This document shows, in pieces, positions 14,530 to 23,732 of a stretch of 64,000 nucleotides of DNA. This DNA comes from Clostridia bacterium. GTDB taxonomy: Bacteria > Bacillota > Clostridia > Oscillospirales > Acutalibacteraceae. Each line of letters opens with the position of its first letter. Position 1 is the first letter of the stretch. The stretch lies in assembly GCA_017613735.1 (NCBI GenBank), contig JAGADF010000008.1, positions 1 through 64,000 on the forward strand. The letters run 5' to 3'. The position numbers and the translations under genes were made by a program. The notes beneath the pieces are model-generated. The model worked only from the letters and a program-made list of their open reading frames with translations. It was not told the DNA's origin and did not search any database.

Positions 14530-17013
14530 ATGAGAAAGCTATTGAAAGCTCTTTTGTCAATAGTACTGATTGTTATAATTATTGCATTGGGAGCGGTGAT
14601 TTATTTGTTCGGAATATACAGACCCGAAATAAAAGCGGATTTCAGAATCAATACAGGCGAGGTTCTTCACTGCGCAAGCGGGTTTCTTTACGGTCTCGCA
14701 GAGCCTGACATTCCTTCGGCGGAAGTTGTAAAAAGCATCGCCGCTGACACCTTTGCGCAGAAAACCTACGGCGGACTCCAGCACCCTGTCGGCGATATAG
14801 GTCACGTATACGAAACCTTTGAAAAGGCAGACGGCACCTACCTTATGGTTTACTGTCAGGACATGTACCCGACGTGGTATTATCAGCTTGACTCGCTGCC
14901 GGAATTCTATGAAAAGGTCAGAAAGACCGTTACCGATATTGAAAAACAGAACTATAAAAAAGAGGTTGTCTACTGCGTTTTTAACGAGAGCGACAACGGC
15001 GTGTGGTTCGGCGATTTCAACGACGAAAAAAGCCGCTATGCGTTTTACGAGTCGTTCAGAGAGGCGTACAAAATCGTAAAATCCATTAATCCTGACGCCC
15101 GCGTTGCGGGACCGGGCTACTGCGACTATAACGAATTCCGGATAAAAGAGTTTCTGACCTACTGTAAGGAATATTCCTGCGTACCGGAGGTTATTGTCTG
15201 GCACGAGCTCGGCGAACGCTCGGTCTATCTCTGGGACGAGCACTTTGAATCATACTATAAAATCCTTGAAGAGCTTGGAATTGACAAAAGCAGCGTCGAG
15301 GTCAACATAAGCGAATACGGTATGATGAGTACCAACGGCATTCCCGGCGAAAGCGTCAAATGGATTTCAAGGCTTGAGGACACAAAGGTTCACGGCTGCG
15401 TCGCATACTGGCGGCTTGCGGACAACCTTTGCGACGTCGCCGCCGACGACGTTATGCCTAACGGTAATTACTGGTTATACCGTTCCTATGCGAAGCTTAA
15501 CGGTCATACTGTAAAGACTAATATAAGCGACCTTTTCCAATCAAACTTTGAAAACGCAGTCAAAAAGAAGGAAGGCTACCATATCGACGGACTTTCGGGA
15601 GTTGTAGCTCTTGATGAAGAAAACTCAGTCGCAGCCGCAGTTGCGGGCGGAACAAGCGAAAGCTTTAACGTAACAATGCTTTACCTTAATAAAACCGAAG
15701 CTTTTTCGGGCGTTAAGAACGTTCTTGTAAAAGTATATAAGACTGAATTCAAAGGTCTTGTCGGCGAGGTAATAAAGCCCGAGCTTTATAAGGAATACTC
15801 AACCGCTCTTGATTCTTCGCTGACGGTAAAAATCGGCGAAGGAACCTCTACGCGGGCGTTCTATATAACGGTCGAACCGTATGAAAACAACGAAAAAATC
15901 AGTTACGAAAACAAGGCGTTTTTCGAAAGATACGAAGCCGAAGACGCCGAAATGATAGGTCAGGCCAAACCTTATGAACTCGCATTTGCGCATTCGGGAA
16001 CGGGATTTGCAGGATTTATTGACACCGACGCCGACGCGGTAAAATTTAACGTCAGCGTTCCGCGTGACGGAGATTACAGACTTGACATAGTTTATTCAAA
16101 CGGTTCAAGGGACATTAACGATAAAAGAGTCACCTCGACTCAGCTTCTTTCGGTCGACGGAAACGAAGAAATCGAAATCAGTTATCCCTCGTCGCTTAAA
16201 TACGAGCATTCTTCGTGCGTTAATACCGTTCTTCATCTTAAAAAGGGTGAGCACACCCTCGCCTTTTCCCACGGGGAATACGCCGCAGGGCTTGATTTTA
16301 TCGACCTTACGGAAGTGACGGACGAAAACAATGATGAGGTCTATTTTGAAAAGGATTACGCCGAAAGCAAAAAAGACAAATGCGTTTATCTCGTTTCAAA
16401 TCCGACCGACGGCTACTGCGATATTTCTTTTGAAAATGCCGATAACTGCGAAGTCATAATAAATTCGGTCAAAGCAGGTAAAATATCAGACGCTGATAAA
16501 AATATTTCGCTTTATCTTAGGAGAGGAATAAGCTTTATTGAGCTTTCCTCACCCGACGTTAAGATAGAGAAAATTATTTCTTCAAACGGCGGAGTTGACG
16601 AATACCCGTCGGAGGGCTTTAAGCTTGACGGGGCAAAGCTCGTCAATTCATTTATAACGGACATTTCGTCCGAAAACGGCAACAGCGCTTCGGTTAAAAT
16701 AAAGGCCAAAAACGACGGCGTTTACGCGCTGACTGTAAAATACGCCAACGACGGCGAAGGCGGACTTCACGATTATAATGTTGATTTAATTGAAAAATTC
16801 GCTACAATAAGCGTAAACGGAAAAAAGGCGGGCAACTATTATTTCAGGAACACCTACAGTCTTGAAACGGCGAAAACAAAGACAATTTATGTCACCCTTA
16901 AAAAAGGAGAAAACGAAATAGTATTTTCCAACGACGGCGCGCTCAAATTCAACGGCATTGAGACTTTTGCGCCCGAAATTATTTCACTTTCTGTTGCGGG
17001 AGTTATTAAATGA
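14530..17013 (+). CDS. membrane-anchored glycoside hydrolase-like protein (clan GH-A fold) with CBM-like modules
   Basis: The 827-residue protein starts with an uncleaved-looking membrane anchor (residues 5-30). A probable (beta/alpha)8 barrel covers about 35-330. Asn152-Glu153 in CVFNESDNGVWFG fits the acid/base after strand 4. Glu262 in VNISEYGMMS fits the nucleophile after strand 7. Both are typical of clan GH-A (for example GH39, GH5, GH30). Two beta-rich modules follow: one near 455-605 beginning YEAEDAEMIG resembles CBM35/CBM6, and a second lies near 690-815. The substrate cannot be named; an exported plant or host glycan is likely. AAGGGTGT precedes the ATG. It overlaps the next gene by four bases (ATGA). 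I cannot place it in a numbered GH family. Confidence 0.62.
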   Translation: MRKLLKALLSIVLIVIIIALGAVIYLFGIYRPEIKADFRINTGEVLHCASGFLYGLAEPDIPSAEVVKSIAADTFAQKTYGGLQHPVGDIGHVYETFEKADGTYLMVYCQDMYPTWYYQLDSLPEFYEKVRKTVTDIEKQNYKKEVVYCVFNESDNGVWFGDFNDEKSRYAFYESFREAYKIVKSINPDARVAGPGYCDYNEFRIKEFLTYCKEYSCVPEVIVWHELGERSVYLWDEHFESYYKILEELGIDKSSVEVNISEYGMMSTNGIPGESVKWISRLEDTKVHGCVAYWRLADNLCDVAADDVMPNGNYWLYRSYAKLNGHTVKTNISDLFQSNFENAVKKKEGYHIDGLSGVVALDEENSVAAAVAGGTSESFNVTMLYLNKTEAFSGVKNVLVKVYKTEFKGLVGEVIKPELYKEYSTALDSSLTVKIGEGTSTRAFYITVEPYENNEKISYENKAFFERYEAEDAEMIGQAKPYELAFAHSGTGFAGFIDTDADAVKFNVSVPRDGDYRLDIVYSNGSRDINDKRVTSTQLLSVDGNEEIEISYPSSLKYEHSSCVNTVLHLKKGEHTLAFSHGEYAAGLDFIDLTEVTDENNDEVYFEKDYAESKKDKCVYLVSNPTDGYCDISFENADNCEVIINSVKAGKISDADKNISLYLRRGISFIELSSPDVKIEKIISSNGGVDEYPSEGFKLDGAKLVNSFITDISSENGNSASVKIKAKNDGVYALTVKYANDGEGGLHDYNVDLIEKFATISVNGKKAGNYYFRNTYSLETAKTKTIYVTLKKGENEIVFSNDGALKFNGIETFAPEIISLSVAGVIK

Positions 17014-17621
17014 TTAACAAAGCGGGCAAAAAAAATTTCATACTTGTCTCGGGCGCAAACCTTATCGTCGCGTTTCTCGATTTGTTTCTGACGTATATCG
17101 GGACGCCGACGCTCACCCTTGAGGGAAATCCGCTTATCACGGAATTAAGTCTCGGCTGGCCCGCGCTTATCGGCATTAATTTTATTGTCAGCGCAGGTCT
17201 TATAGGCATGGCATATTACGCGCATATTAAATACAAACCGCTCGAATCAAATGAAAGAGACGTCAAAAGGTTTGTAAACGACATTACTTACGGCGACCCC
17301 GATATAAAAAGCTTCGCGGGCGCGAGATGGCCTAAGTACTGGGGCCCGCAGATGGCGTGTATGTGCTGGGCGGTCACAATAGCGGTGCCCATAGCGAGAA
17401 TGCTTATTGTAATCGAGTGGATTATGATAGATTTCAGGCTTTATTTTCCGCCGTATTTCAGGTTGGTTTCGCTTTTCCCGCTGGGAAGAATTGATTTCTT
17501 TACGGCGGTAATTCTCGCCTGGATTTTCAGTTTTGTATGGATTAATCTTGAACACAGAAAGAATCTTGAACGTCTTGACGCTCTTGAAGAAACGGAGAAG
17601 GATGAAAATGGAGAAATTTAA
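17010..17621 (+). CDS. multi-pass membrane protein of unknown function
   Basis: The 203-residue product has about four membrane helices (roughly 10-30, 45-68, 108-132 and 158-178) and a charged C-terminal tail (RKNLERLDALEETEKDENG). I do not recognise a family. It overlaps the hydrolase by four bases and the following permease gene by 14 bases, so all three are co-translated. A role with the hydrolase or permease at the membrane is possible, but only context suggests it. Confidence 0.7.
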   Translation: MINKAGKKNFILVSGANLIVAFLDLFLTYIGTPTLTLEGNPLITELSLGWPALIGINFIVSAGLIGMAYYAHIKYKPLESNERDVKRFVNDITYGDPDIKSFAGARWPKYWGPQMACMCWAVTIAVPIARMLIVIEWIMIDFRLYFPPYFRLVSLFPLGRIDFFTAVILAWIFSFVWINLEHRKNLERLDALEETEKDENGEI

Positions 17622-18756
17622 AAAGCTTTTTTCAAGGCAGTTTTTTGAATATACAGCCGCCGCGTGCATTGCGGTTATACTGTATGTTCTTCTGACTAAC
17701 TTTACGGCGTTACATAAAGGACTGTCTTTTGTATGGAGTATAGTCTCCCCGGTTGTCATAGGCATTATCGTCGCATATCTTTTTAATCCCGTAGCCATGT
17801 TCTTTGAGGAAAAGGTGTTTAAAAAGATTAAGAAAAAGCAGTCAAGACATCTCTGGTCGGTAATAATGGCGGCGGTATGTTTTATTCTTGTTATAGCTCT
17901 TCTTCTCGTCGCGCTTGTCCCCTCTCTTGCGCAGAGCGTTTCAAGACTTGTCGCCAACTGGAAAAACTACACTCAGAAGGCGGATGACCTTATTGAAAAA
18001 ACCGCCGCTTTCGCCCAAAGTCACAATATTAAAATCGACCTTTCAAATATTGAAAATCTGGTCGACAATTCAATGGACAAGATAATAGAAACCGTCAAAA
18101 TCAATTCAAAGACCATTCTTTCAAAGCTCGGTGAAATCGGCACGGGACTTTCGAATTTCGCAATAGGTCTTGTATTCGGTTTCTGTTTCCTTATGGCAAA
18201 GGACACGCTTATAGGCGTACTTAAGAAGATAAGGTACGCGCTGTTCAATGCGAAAAAAATCGAAAGGCACGATATTCTTTTCGAGCGCTGCAACAAAGTG
18301 TTCATCCGTTACATAGGCTGTACTCTTCTCGACGCGCTTATTATTGGCGTAGCGACGCTTATTTTTACCCTGATCGCGAGAACTCCCTATGCTCCGCTGA
18401 TTGCCGCGGTCGTAGCGGTTACAAACATAATTCCGACATTCGGTCCGATGATCGGCGCCGCAACGGGCGTATTTTTCATAGTTCTTGAAAGTCCTGTCAA
18501 AGCACTGGTATTTCTTATATTTATCTGCATTCTCCAGAGCATTGACGGAATTGTGATTAAGCCTAAGCTTTTCAGCGGTTCGCTCGGAATACCCGCTATC
18601 TGGACTTTGATTCTTATTATTATCGGCAGTAAGGTCGCGGGAATACTCGGCATTCTTCTCGCCGTTCCCTTCGGAGCGATTTTCATCATTATTTACAACG
18701 AAACTATTGAACCCAGGCTCGAAAAAAGGGCAAGTAAAATTAATAAAAAAGAATAA
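17608..18756 (+). CDS. AI-2E family transporter (PerM/YhhT-type permease)
   Basis: The 382-residue polytopic protein has paired N-terminal helices, a soluble central segment rich in charged helices (about 95-175) and C-terminal helices. The latter carry the family signature PYAPLIAAVVAVTNIIPTFG near 268-287 and GPMIG after it. Members export small molecules such as AI-2 or act as Na+/H+ antiporters; the substrate here is unknown. I start at the ATG at 17608 because AAGG lies six bases upstream; an ATG two codons earlier is also possible. It is the last gene of the hydrolase operon and ends at a bidirectional terminator. Confidence 0.88.
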   Translation: MEKFKKLFSRQFFEYTAAACIAVILYVLLTNFTALHKGLSFVWSIVSPVVIGIIVAYLFNPVAMFFEEKVFKKIKKKQSRHLWSVIMAAVCFILVIALLLVALVPSLAQSVSRLVANWKNYTQKADDLIEKTAAFAQSHNIKIDLSNIENLVDNSMDKIIETVKINSKTILSKLGEIGTGLSNFAIGLVFGFCFLMAKDTLIGVLKKIRYALFNAKKIERHDILFERCNKVFIRYIGCTLLDALIIGVATLIFTLIARTPYAPLIAAVVAVTNIIPTFGPMIGAATGVFFIVLESPVKALVFLIFICILQSIDGIVIKPKLFSGSLGIPAIWTLILIIIGSKVAGILGILLAVPFGAIFIIIYNETIEPRLEKRASKINKKE

Positions 18757-18761
18757 AAAAA

Positions 18762-18782
18762 GGCGGATGAAATTCATCCGCC
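18762..18782. terminator. bidirectional intrinsic terminator
   Basis: GGCGGATG (18762-18769) and CATCCGCC (18775-18782) form the stem, with an A run on the left and a T run on the right. It serves both the permease gene (+) and the GH4 gene (-), which converge here. Confidence 0.9.
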
Positions 18783-18799
18783 TTTTAATTTTGAAACTG

Positions 18800-20119
18800 T
18801 CAATGATATTTCGGAAGAAAATCACCGTGAGCTTCTATAAGGTCGTCAACCATCTTCTTTATTGTATCGATATCAAGCTCGCTTCCCGTATGCGGGTCAA
18901 GCATTGCCGCCTGATAAATATGCTCTTTCTTTCTCGTCACGGCGGCTTCTATGGTAAGAAGCTGAACGTTGATATTGGTCATATTCATCGCCGCGCACTG
19001 AACGGGCAAAGCGCCTACCCTGCACGGATGAACGCCGTAGCCGTCGATAAGACACGGCACCTCGACGCAGGCGTTTTCGGGAAGATTTGAGATAAGAAAG
19101 CCCGTATTGAGCACGTTGCCGCCGATTTCATAAGGATTTCCGGTAACTACGGATTCCATAATTCTTGAGGCGTATTCGTTTGAACGCTCATGCTCCTTAA
19201 CGCCGCTTTCAAGCATTTCGGCATATTCCTTTTTCCAGCCCTCAATCTGATTTACGCAACGACGCGGATATTCGTCAAGCGGAATGTTATATCTCTCAAT
19301 AAGCTCGGGATATTTAGATTTGATATAGAACATATTGTATTCGGAATTATGCTCGCTCGACTCGGTGCAGTAATAGCCGAAATTCTTTATATAATCCATT
19401 CTGACCTTATCGTCGGCGTCGGGTTTTGCCATATACTCGTCAACCCTTGATTTGATTTCGGGATAAAGGTCAACGCCGTTTTTATCCTTGATTTCAAGCA
19501 GCCATCCCATATGGTTAATGCCTGCTATGAGCTCTTTTCTGCCCTCAAGCTTATCTTCCATTCCGAGCTTTTCAAGAAGTCCCTTCGAGCAGACCTGAAC
19601 GCTGTGGCAAAGTCCTACGGTTTTAATCGGTGTGTAACGAAGCATATAGCCCGTAAGCATAGCCATAGGATTGACGTAGTTGAGGAACAACGCGTCGGGA
19701 CAAACCTCTGCCATATCGTCGGCAAAATCCTGCATTACGGGAATTGTTCGAAGAGCGCGCATTATTCCGCCGATACCGAGAGTGTCGGCAATAGTCTGAC
19801 GAAGTCCGTATTTTTTAGGAACCTCAAAGTCGATAACAGTGCACGGGTCGTACAGACCGACCTGGATAGCGTTAATTACAAAATCAGCGTCCTTTAAAGC
19901 CGCCCTGCGGTTTTCAACACCGACGTAGCACTCGATTTTACCGTAATTCCCCTTTGTTTTGCGCATGGCCTCAAGGATTGTACGGCTCTCTTCAAGCCTT
20001 GTCGCGTCAATATCATAAAGGGCGAAAACGCTGTCGCGAAGCGGCTCGGCGCACATACAGTCGCCTATGACGTTTCTTGCGAAAACGGTGCTGCCCGCAC
20101 CCATAAAGGTTATTTTCAT
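18800..20119 (-). CDS. GH4 family glycosidase (alpha-galactosidase/alpha-glucosidase type)
   Basis: GH4 enzymes cleave glycosides by an NAD+- and Mn2+-dependent redox-elimination mechanism. The 439-residue product starts with a Rossmann motif (FMGAGSTVFARN) and has NAIQVGLYD. The metal and active-site region reads NYVNPMAM followed by GLCHSVQ, with the metal-binding Cys and His. It resembles MelA-type alpha-galactosidases, but family members differ in sugar, so the substrate is left open. AGAGGT precedes the ATG. It lies downstream of a GtrA-like gene with a stem-loop between them, and converges with the hydrolase operon, giving a small carbohydrate locus. Confidence 0.87.
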   Translation of the reverse strand: MKITFMGAGSTVFARNVIGDCMCAEPLRDSVFALYDIDATRLEESRTILEAMRKTKGNYGKIECYVGVENRRAALKDADFVINAIQVGLYDPCTVIDFEVPKKYGLRQTIADTLGIGGIMRALRTIPVMQDFADDMAEVCPDALFLNYVNPMAMLTGYMLRYTPIKTVGLCHSVQVCSKGLLEKLGMEDKLEGRKELIAGINHMGWLLEIKDKNGVDLYPEIKSRVDEYMAKPDADDKVRMDYIKNFGYYCTESSEHNSEYNMFYIKSKYPELIERYNIPLDEYPRRCVNQIEGWKKEYAEMLESGVKEHERSNEYASRIMESVVTGNPYEIGGNVLNTGFLISNLPENACVEVPCLIDGYGVHPCRVGALPVQCAAMNMTNINVQLLTIEAAVTRKKEHIYQAAMLDPHTGSELDIDTIKKMVDDLIEAHGDFLPKYH

Positions 20120-20141
20120 ATCTTTTTACCTCTTAAGTCAG

Positions 20142-20171
20142 TTACCCCCGCAAAAGAGTTTGCGAGGGTAA
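20142..20171. other. strong stem-loop between the GtrA-like and GH4 genes
   Basis: TTACCC-C-CGCAAA (20142-20154) pairs with TTTGCG-A-GGGTAA (20159-20171) around AGAG. The T run follows only on the plus strand, where no gene ends. On the minus strand it is a hairpin after the GtrA stop without a T tract, possibly a processing or attenuation site. Confidence 0.6.
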
Positions 20172-20178
20172 TGCTTTT

Positions 20179-20769
20179 TTAATCGATTTCGGAAGTCACT
20201 TCTTCAGCCGTTTCCTCAACAGCCGTTTCATTCGCGTCTTCACTTTTGTTTGATTTTCTGTGGATTACGAAACGCTGAAGCGGGTAAGTCCACAGGAACG
20301 GAATCGTAGTTACAAGAACAAAGATAATCCAGTCCGCAAGTCCGGTAATCTTTCCCGATTCATCGGTCGCCGAAGCGATATGATTTACCGCGAAATCGGT
20401 AAAGAAGCCCTTCATCCACGCCGCTATAAATACGGTTGCGATAACCATAATTATATACATAACAACAGACGAGGTCAGTCCGCTGTCGGCGTCAAAGGTA
20501 ACTTTACGGTTCATAATGAACGATACCGCATAACCGACCGCCGCAGCTATAAAATAGGCGTAGGCGGCATCCATCTGACTGTCAATTCCGAGAAATCTGA
20601 AAACCCCGTTATCGACAGTCTGACCTGCAAGCGACTTGAAAACTATAAAGTGGAAGAAAATATCAACTATGTACTGAACTACGAATGACGAAACACCCGC
20701 AAAGCTGAACTTTATAAATTTCCAGAGCTCCGCGTGTTTCTGAGTAAATGAATTAGTTTTTTCACTCAT
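20179..20769 (-). CDS. GtrA-like membrane protein
   Basis: The 196-residue protein has four predicted membrane helices (about 22-42, 63-88, 98-118 and 140-160) matching the GtrA family. These proteins are thought to help move lipid-linked sugars across the membrane for surface polysaccharide decoration. The C-terminal tail is very acidic (ANETAVEETAEEVTSEID). I choose the ATG at 20769, 17 bases after the stop of the cell-wall-binding protein and with GGTGAT upstream; an in-frame start 19 codons earlier lies inside that gene. It is probably in one transcript with its neighbours. Confidence 0.82.
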   Translation of the reverse strand: MSEKTNSFTQKHAELWKFIKFSFAGVSSFVVQYIVDIFFHFIVFKSLAGQTVDNGVFRFLGIDSQMDAAYAYFIAAAVGYAVSFIMNRKVTFDADSGLTSSVVMYIIMVIATVFIAAWMKGFFTDFAVNHIASATDESGKITGLADWIIFVLVTTIPFLWTYPLQRFVIHRKSNKSEDANETAVEETAEEVTSEID

Positions 20770-20786
20770 ATAATCACCATAATTAT

Positions 20787-23693
20787 TTATACTTTTTTGC
20801 AGACGCCGTTTGAGGCAGCTCTCCATTTAACTCCACTGACCGAGAAAGACTTGCTCTTATACATTACGCAGTCGGAACCGAAGTAGTATTTTTTACCGCT
20901 GATTGAAGCGAACTTTGACTTGTAAGCAACGCCGTCCTTGCCGAAGTAATACTTCTTGCCGCTGACCGAAGCGAACTTGCTTGTATAGGCAACGCCGTCC
21001 TTGCCGAAGTAGTATTTCTTGCCGCTGACAGTTGCAAGCTTTGCCATATAAGCGGCACCGTTACTGCCGAAGTAATACTTCTTTCCGCCGACCGAAGCGA
21101 GCTTGGATATATAAGCAGCACCGTCCTTGCCGAAGTAATATTTCTTGCCGCTGACCGAAGCGAGCTTGGACTTATACATTACACCGTCTTTGCCCATATA
21201 ATACTTCTTGCCGCTGACGGTAATAAGTTTACTCTTAACCATTACACAGTCGGAGCCGAAGTAATACTTTTTACCGTCAAGAGACGCAAACTTGGACTTA
21301 TAAGCAACACAGTCGGGGCCGATATAGTATTTCTTACCGTCAACCGAAATGAGCTTTGATTTATAAGCCGCGCCGTCCTTGCCCATGTAATACTTCTTGC
21401 CGCTGACGGAAATAAGCTTGCTTGTGACCATTTTTCCGTTTGAATCGAAGTAATATTTCTTGCCGTCAATTGTTGCAAGCTTGCTCTTATAGTTAACGCC
21501 GTTCTCGATATATTCTTTGTGACCGTCCGGGAAGGTATTCCAGCCCTCATTTGGAGCAACCGCAAAGGTAAATGTAAAGGTATTTCTAACCGTCATTGTT
21601 GCCCAGTCAAAGCCTTCCATACCGGGGAACAAACCGTTAAATTCATAGAGCCAGCAGTTAAGCGGAGCTTCGGTTGTAACAGCCATATCTTTTACTTCGA
21701 CTTCGATACCGAATGAATCAATACCTTCGTAACCAAGCTCTGTGCCCGTACCGTCTTTAATGATAAATCCGGCGGGAGAAAGTGTAGCGCCTTCATAATT
21801 CTCGGAGAATCCGACGTAAGGCGTAAGTCCGTGAGCGGGGTTATTATCAAAATCGGTTTCGCACCAGAAGAACTTCTTTTCTCCGTTTTTAAGTGTGATA
21901 ACATCATCAGGGGTGTATCTGTTGCCCTCGTTATCAACGATTCTAACATAGGGAGCCCAGCTTGCTGCTCCTACTGTAAGCGACTGACCGAAGATAAAGT
22001 AATCGTGAACGCCTTCGGCGACGTGTGCACCGTCGTTAACATGGAAGTTCGCTTTGTCAAATGTAGTGTTTTCGGTAAAGATAATAGTACCGTTTACATC
22101 TTCATAATCATAAAGAACGGTATTCTCGTCATTGAGATCTGCCCATCTTTCAATGGCACAACAATGTCCTTCGCCGTCTTCACAAATTGAACCGTAAAAG
22201 CTGTCCGCAGAATAACTGCTCTTTATTTCAACCTGCTGTTCGCGTTCTTCATAAATAAAAGCGTTCCATTCGCTTGTTTCAAAATCCTGAGGATTGATTT
22301 CAATATCGCCTTCGCCGTTATTGAAAGTATAATCCTGGAACCAAAGGTCATAGGTATCACTGCGAACAAACTTGAAGATATGCCAGTCTGTGTGCGGATT
22401 ATCGGGATCTGTCTCATCTGTAATGAGTGTTGCAGTGTATTTTACTCCGTTTTCAGTTTCCTTATCGATAATATTTCCGCAACTGCTGGGATAACCGTCA
22501 TTCCTTAAGCTGTATGCGCCGACATCCTCGCCCGTATAGGTAAGACCTTCAAGCGTCTTTCCGTCAATGGGAGTAACAACATACTGACCGGGCAATTCGG
22601 GAATTGGGGAATATTCGCATACATAATCACCCCACTCTTCCGTATCCGGATTCCAGCTATGGGAATAAGCGAAATAATTATCATCGCTGTCCTTATATAT
22701 TCTTGCAGCCGATGTATGAGTCGCTATAGTCAAACGGTTGTTGAGCGTGGCAGGATTTTCATCTGTTACCATTGCAATTACGGGAGGATAAGCCGTAAGC
22801 AAAGCATCTTCTGTCTCGAACTTCTCACCGTTATAATCATAATCATACTCATAAACGCCTTCAATTATCTCTTTGATTCTTTCAACCTGATAACCTTCAG
22901 CAACATATTCGCCATGTTCGCCCAATTCCGGATCATAATGGCCGTACTCGGAATAAGTATAAATGCCGTCCGGATCATTTGGATTTGAAATCTGTTTGCC
23001 AAACCAACGGGAACTGCCGTCCATTTTTCTGATAATATAACCCTCGATTTCGCCGTCAAAAATCAATGTATCATTCTTTTGAACATTAACCTGCTGACCG
23101 TTTGCAAAAACGAAAACGGGAGGTTCGGGATTAGCGTCCGAGTCAAGTGCTTTCTCAACGCAGGCAACACCGCCGCTGGTACCGTCCAATGCATAAAGCG
23201 TAACATTTACGTTTTCGTCAAAGGTTACCGTAGGTCTTGAAAGACCGCATGCATTAACGCTGATTGCAAAATCGGCGTTTCTGTTTTCGTTAACAGTAAG
23301 GCTGCCCTCACCCGTAAATGTTACCGAGCATCCGTTTCCCTGACTGTCGGAAATTGAAATATTGTCAAGTGAGTTTTCGCCGACAAGTTCAATCTTGAAA
23401 TCATCGCCCATTGAGGATATACCGAGGCTGTACGGCATATTGTAATCGCTCAATGTCAATGTATTGGTAGCAAGATCGTATGTCGCGCCCTCAACGGGAT
23501 CAACATCAACACCGCCTTCATGGACAATAGCCATGTACGGTATTTCGGGATCGTAATTGTATGGGGGCAACATAAACCCGATATACCCGCCGCCGTCTAT
23601 CGGACCGTTACCCGCAAACGCGGTAAGCGGCAATACGCCGAGAACCATTACCAGCACAAGCAGTACTGCCAATACTTTTTTAGTTTTTTGCAT
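20787..23693 (-). CDS. large secreted protein with C-terminal cell-wall/choline-binding-type repeats
   Basis: The 968-residue protein has a signal peptide (residues 1-28, ending TAFA). A long, acidic, aromatic-rich central region contains segments such as VTFTGEGSLTVNENRN, seen in carbohydrate-binding or right-handed beta-type surface proteins; I cannot assign a catalytic domain. From about 735 to the end are 11 tandem repeats of 21 residues with core SGKKYYFGKDGVAYKSKLAS. These are the aromatic-glycine cell-wall-binding (glucan/choline-binding) type. The last copy is degenerate (VKWRAASNG). AGGAGG precedes the ATG. It is followed closely by the GtrA-like gene. Probable role: surface-attached binding protein; the ligand is unknown. 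Confidence 0.85.
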   Translation of the reverse strand: MQKTKKVLAVLLVLVMVLGVLPLTAFAGNGPIDGGGYIGFMLPPYNYDPEIPYMAIVHEGGVDVDPVEGATYDLATNTLTLSDYNMPYSLGISSMGDDFKIELVGENSLDNISISDSQGNGCSVTFTGEGSLTVNENRNADFAISVNACGLSRPTVTFDENVNVTLYALDGTSGGVACVEKALDSDANPEPPVFVFANGQQVNVQKNDTLIFDGEIEGYIIRKMDGSSRWFGKQISNPNDPDGIYTYSEYGHYDPELGEHGEYVAEGYQVERIKEIIEGVYEYDYDYNGEKFETEDALLTAYPPVIAMVTDENPATLNNRLTIATHTSAARIYKDSDDNYFAYSHSWNPDTEEWGDYVCEYSPIPELPGQYVVTPIDGKTLEGLTYTGEDVGAYSLRNDGYPSSCGNIIDKETENGVKYTATLITDETDPDNPHTDWHIFKFVRSDTYDLWFQDYTFNNGEGDIEINPQDFETSEWNAFIYEEREQQVEIKSSYSADSFYGSICEDGEGHCCAIERWADLNDENTVLYDYEDVNGTIIFTENTTFDKANFHVNDGAHVAEGVHDYFIFGQSLTVGAASWAPYVRIVDNEGNRYTPDDVITLKNGEKKFFWCETDFDNNPAHGLTPYVGFSENYEGATLSPAGFIIKDGTGTELGYEGIDSFGIEVEVKDMAVTTEAPLNCWLYEFNGLFPGMEGFDWATMTVRNTFTFTFAVAPNEGWNTFPDGHKEYIENGVNYKSKLATIDGKKYYFDSNGKMVTSKLISVSGKKYYMGKDGAAYKSKLISVDGKKYYIGPDCVAYKSKFASLDGKKYYFGSDCVMVKSKLITVSGKKYYMGKDGVMYKSKLASVSGKKYYFGKDGAAYISKLASVGGKKYYFGSNGAAYMAKLATVSGKKYYFGKDGVAYTSKFASVSGKKYYFGKDGVAYKSKFASISGKKYYFGSDCVMYKSKSFSVSGVKWRAASNGVCKKV
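20790..21490 (-). repeat. tandem 63-bp coding repeats
   Basis: About 11 direct repeats of 63 bp encode the 21-residue wall-binding motif. The segment around GCCGCTGACCGAAGC is nearly identical in several copies, so copy number could change by slippage or recombination. Confidence 0.85.
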
Positions 23694-23732
23694 AGAAAAG
23701 CCTCCTTAATTATTTTTTATCTATAAAAGCCT

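Noticed and set aside
17247-17957. minus-strand frame opposite the membrane protein and permease
   Set aside because: Both genes on the plus strand have clear starts and family features; this is a shadow.
20790-21490. CRISPR-like direct repeats
   Set aside because: The repeats are coding, without unique spacers, and keep a 21-residue protein motif in frame.
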